Source: Trogon surrucura
Lineage: Eukaryota > Chordata > Aves > Trogoniformes > Trogonidae
Direction of reading: 5' to 3'
Assembly (NCBI GenBank): GCA_020746105.1
Contig: CM036629.1
Span: 7,501 to 71,500 of the forward strand
DNA length: 64,000 bases
The notes under the pieces are model-generated. The model searched no databases and was not told the origin of the DNA. It saw only the letters and a program-made list of their open reading frames with translations. The stretch's first letter is position 1, and each line of letters starts with the position of its first letter. Below, piece by piece: positions 61,501 to 64,000 of the stretch. A program made the position numbers and the translations under genes.

Positions 61501-63471
61501 ATCTCACCGCGATGGGTTTTTTTCTCTCATGAGTTTGATAAACTTATTTCTTGAGCTAGGCTGAAAGAAAAAGTGACTGAACAATATTTTGTGATTTACT
61601 TCCACGGCAAGAAGGTGAGCTTTGGAGTTAGTATGGCAGTGCAAGAACATTTATGTCATCAGTGCCAACAAAAAAAATCACTCTCTATGTAACAGGAAAG
61701 TTGCATGTTAAATAATCAAAAGCAAACAGCATAAATTATTCTGAAAAAAACAGCAACCTGTCAGCTCACAGAGAAATTATGACATTACAGACTAGTTGCT
61801 GTTACATTTTAAAAATTACCTATTTTCTTCTATAAACACAAAATGCAAAATTACATAGAAAAGTTTTTCACATTGCTTTTATATAGAAATAAATTTCATT
61901 GTTGTCTGCTACATAGAGAATAACATATAGCAGAAGCAGCTACTACAGCTCTTTCCGTATGAGATACTTTAATAATATTTGAGGATATAGTACTTTGCGA
62001 TGTTACGTGGCTTAGATATACTACTATTCTTATTAATCCTTACCTGTGTATCGGTCATGGTTCCTCCAGGTAACTTTTAGAGATTCAGTTAGGAATTTTA
62101 TTTACTTTGCAATACACAATTAGGGACCCATGAGAACCATCTTTTTCCATTTGCTTTCTTCTGAGAGTATCAGGAATGCCTACATGTCGTCCTTTTAACA
62201 GCGCTGTAGAACTGCTAGGAACAGGAAAGGAAAAAAAGGGCACACTGTCTCATCTCACGTTCCTGATGAGATGGCACAGCTCTGTTGGAAGAGTCAGGCC
62301 TCGAACCTTCGATATTAATGCACAAATGGTAATCTAATCTGTTAATGCCTCTGCTCCTCTCCTACGCTGAGTTTACTGCACAGACCGCTAATTCTTGACA
62401 TCCTTCTCTCCTCATCCAGAAGTTCATCTACTATTTACCCATTCCCTCACATTTCAAGTACTGCCTGCAGTTCTTCCCAGCTCCTCTCTTGGGTATCCAT
62501 GATCATTTTCTCTATCACCTGCATTCAGTCTGCATCTTTCAGTTCTCGAGCCTTTTCTTGGTCTTGGGAAGTCAGAGGAGGCTGAGCTGGGGAGGCATCA
62601 TTTGTGCAGCTGACTGACATCAATGGCCTGTTCCATCTGTAGATGTAGTACAACTGGAGCAGTGGTACTGGCCAAGAAATTGCTTGGGCTTCTTTTTGCT
62701 TTCAAAATAGAGACATTGCCCTAAAGACTGCAGTTGCTCAGACTGTGAAGGGCCATGCCTATCCAGTTCAAGGAAATTTTCCTTTGATCAAACATTCAAA
62801 ACCTTGTCCACTGAAAAAGCACTAGTTTCTGGCTAACTTGTCATCTGTTGCCCATGCATTTAAATACTAGCACTATTTTAAGTCATTGCTTTTTAACAAT
62901 ATAGAAGATAACCCAAACCAACCTGGACTTCAAAGAAACAGTCAAAAAAGCCTAAGTTTAGTATACTTGAGACCAGCTGAACTTTCAGGACTACACCAGG
63001 TGGAGGAAGAAATGAGACTGGCCACACAAGAAGCAAGACATTAATGTGGCCACCTTCAGGGAAGGTGCTCTCAGGCTATCAATCGTGATATTAGCTGTGG
63101 CATCAGAACCTGAAGTGCATTTATTTACAATAAAATCAGGAACCACTCTCACAAAAGCATTTGTGAAGAAGTAACAAAAACCTAGACACTGCAGAGATCC
63201 CAGGATTATTTTCGTAACTCAGGAGTCAACTCCTTTTCATATATCCTCATTTTTGTATTTTAATTTACACACAGACTTACAAGTTTTAGCTTTTATTAAT
63301 CCTTGTTTATGTGAGGTTCTAACTGTTACCATTTACAGCTGACATGATCCAAGAAAACTTTTTTTTTCCCCCCCTTCAAGCCTAACTATGGGACAACTTT
63401 ATGAGAAGGAAAAGGATGAGGATGGATTCTTGTACGTGGCCTACAGTGGAGAGAATACATTCGGTTTCTGA
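58550..63471 (+). CDS. GABARAPL2: GABARAPL2 (GATE-16), ATG8-family autophagy protein
   Basis: Four coding exons: 58,550-58,583; 58,907-58,962; 61,212-61,384; 63,381-63,471. They join to 117 residues, the exact family length, and all borders are GT-AG. The product is a ubiquitin-like ATG8 protein that is cut by ATG4 after Gly116, joined to phosphatidylethanolamine, and acts in autophagosome maturation and intra-Golgi traffic. The sequence begins [15 protein letters not shown], keeps the basic [16 protein letters not shown] region that lines the LIR-binding pocket, and ends GENTFGF with Gly116 before the terminal Phe. Every residue region is consistent with a working gene. Poly(A) signals AATAAA lie at 63,820 and 63,943. 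Confidence 0.97.
58963..61211 (+). other. GABARAPL2 intron 2
   Basis: About 2.25 kb of unique sequence apart from a CR1 fragment at 60,535-60,875. Confidence 0.85.
60535..60875 (-). mobile_element. CR1 LINE fragment in GABARAPL2 intron 2
   Basis: Reverse CR1 text (GGTGCCCCTCAGCCTTCTCT, then CTCCAGATGTGGCCTCACCC). The 3' tail is missing, so both ends are truncated. Confidence 0.88.
61560..61614 (+). other. Candidate cryptic or regulated exon in GABARAPL2 intron 3
   Basis: 55 nt between TTATTTCTTGAGCTAG and AAG|GTGAGC. Joined to exon 3 it stays open, but joining it to exon 4 shifts the frame and meets a TGA seven codons later. If used it would truncate the protein. No transcript evidence is available here. 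Confidence 0.3.
61615..63380 (+). other. GABARAPL2 intron 3, remainder
   Basis: Unique AT-rich sequence; no repeat or gene recognised. It ends in a pyrimidine tract and TTCAAG at 63,380. Confidence 0.85.
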
Positions 63472-63819
63472 ATGGTGGGTCTTGGCTACTATACCATCCT
63501 GCTGTGTATCTTGTAAATAGCTGATCATGTTCTGTTCTGACATCCATGGAAGTTCCTTCTATATACATGCATTTGTAACTGGATTTATTTCTTAATATAT
63601 TGATAGGTCTTGTTTTATTAGACTGTTAAATTATATAAAAAAAAAGTTTTGTTGGCTTGTGCAATTTTTTTTTCCTCATGGCTATGAATTCCCTGAGCCT
63701 CACTCCTTTGGGGGATACATTGATGACATTAATTAAATTATAAAGCAAAGTAGTTGGGCTACTAAAACATGAAAAGAAGAATACGCATTTATTCTGTTTT
63801 GAGGTGTTAGTTTAAGAAA

Positions 63820-63948
63820 AATAAAAATATTAAATTAGTATTTGGAACACTGGATTTGCTGGCTTATCCTAAACAGGAACACGCTGCTAATTGTGTTGAA
63901 TTGAGCTACTGTGTTCCTCTTTCTCAAATAACAAACAAGTACAATAAA
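63820..63948 (+). terminator. GABARAPL2 poly(A) signals
   Basis: Two AATAAA hexamers, 63,820-63,825 and 63,943-63,948, lie 350-480 nt past the stop codon and give a short 3' untranslated region. Confidence 0.65.
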
Positions 63949-64000
63949 AATTCCTGTCAAAAACAGGCAGTGCTGTCATTTCTTTACCTTAATTTTGGCC

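Overview
The window is vertebrate nuclear DNA, almost certainly from a bird. At least nine CR1 LINE copies, avian-type endogenous retrovirus (ERV) pieces, introns of about 90 nt in GC-rich sequence, and the conserved order carbohydrate sulfotransferase (CHST5/6-like) - TMEM231 - GABARAPL2 (the block found on human 16q23) all point there. I cannot name the species. Genes are split into exons, so long open frames in the left half are mostly artefacts of stop-free tandem repeats.

Left part (1 to about 37 kb) is repeat-dominated and looks like a chromosome end or heterochromatin border. In order it holds: an AT-rich 14-bp satellite (about 160-800); a 27-bp minisatellite (1.0-2.06 kb); four tandem 293-bp units, each with a TATA-like box and a perfect or near-perfect hairpin followed by a T run (2.6-3.75 kb); a 6.4-kb minisatellite of 30-bp and 38-bp modules (3.95-10.4 kb); a minus-strand block of tandemly duplicated, intron-containing exon cassettes (about 10.9-16.1 kb); decayed gammaretrovirus-like proviral pieces in both orientations (19.1-22.9 kb); CR1 copies and several LTRs (24.7-32.1 kb); an unidentified GC-rich gene-like fragment (32.95-33.5 kb); an 82-bp array with YY1-like motifs (33.6-33.9 kb); and a 2.3-kb, 70-bp minisatellite in which almost every unit carries an NRF1-type palindrome (34.45-36.73 kb).

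Right part (about 37-64 kb) is ordinary gene-bearing DNA: a CHST5/6-like sulfotransferase on the minus strand (coding exon 41,311-42,492, with probable 5' noncoding exons reaching a CpG island near 50 kb), TMEM231 on the minus strand (seven exons, 58,183 to 53,337), and GABARAPL2 on the plus strand (four exons, 58,550 to 63,471). TMEM231 and GABARAPL2 are head to head, with 366 bp between start codons.

The best candidate for something undescribed is the minus-strand cassette block. Two copies, about 1.8 kb apart, preserve six exons of exactly the same lengths (53, 63, 56, 43 and 40 nt, plus the 63-nt end of the preceding exon). They have GT/GC-AG borders and introns of 84-125 nt, and the spliced frame stays open in both. 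The NRF1 and YY1 motif arrays and the 293-bp TATA/hairpin units are the next most interesting. TMEM231 intron 6 also looks like a minor-spliceosome (U12) intron.
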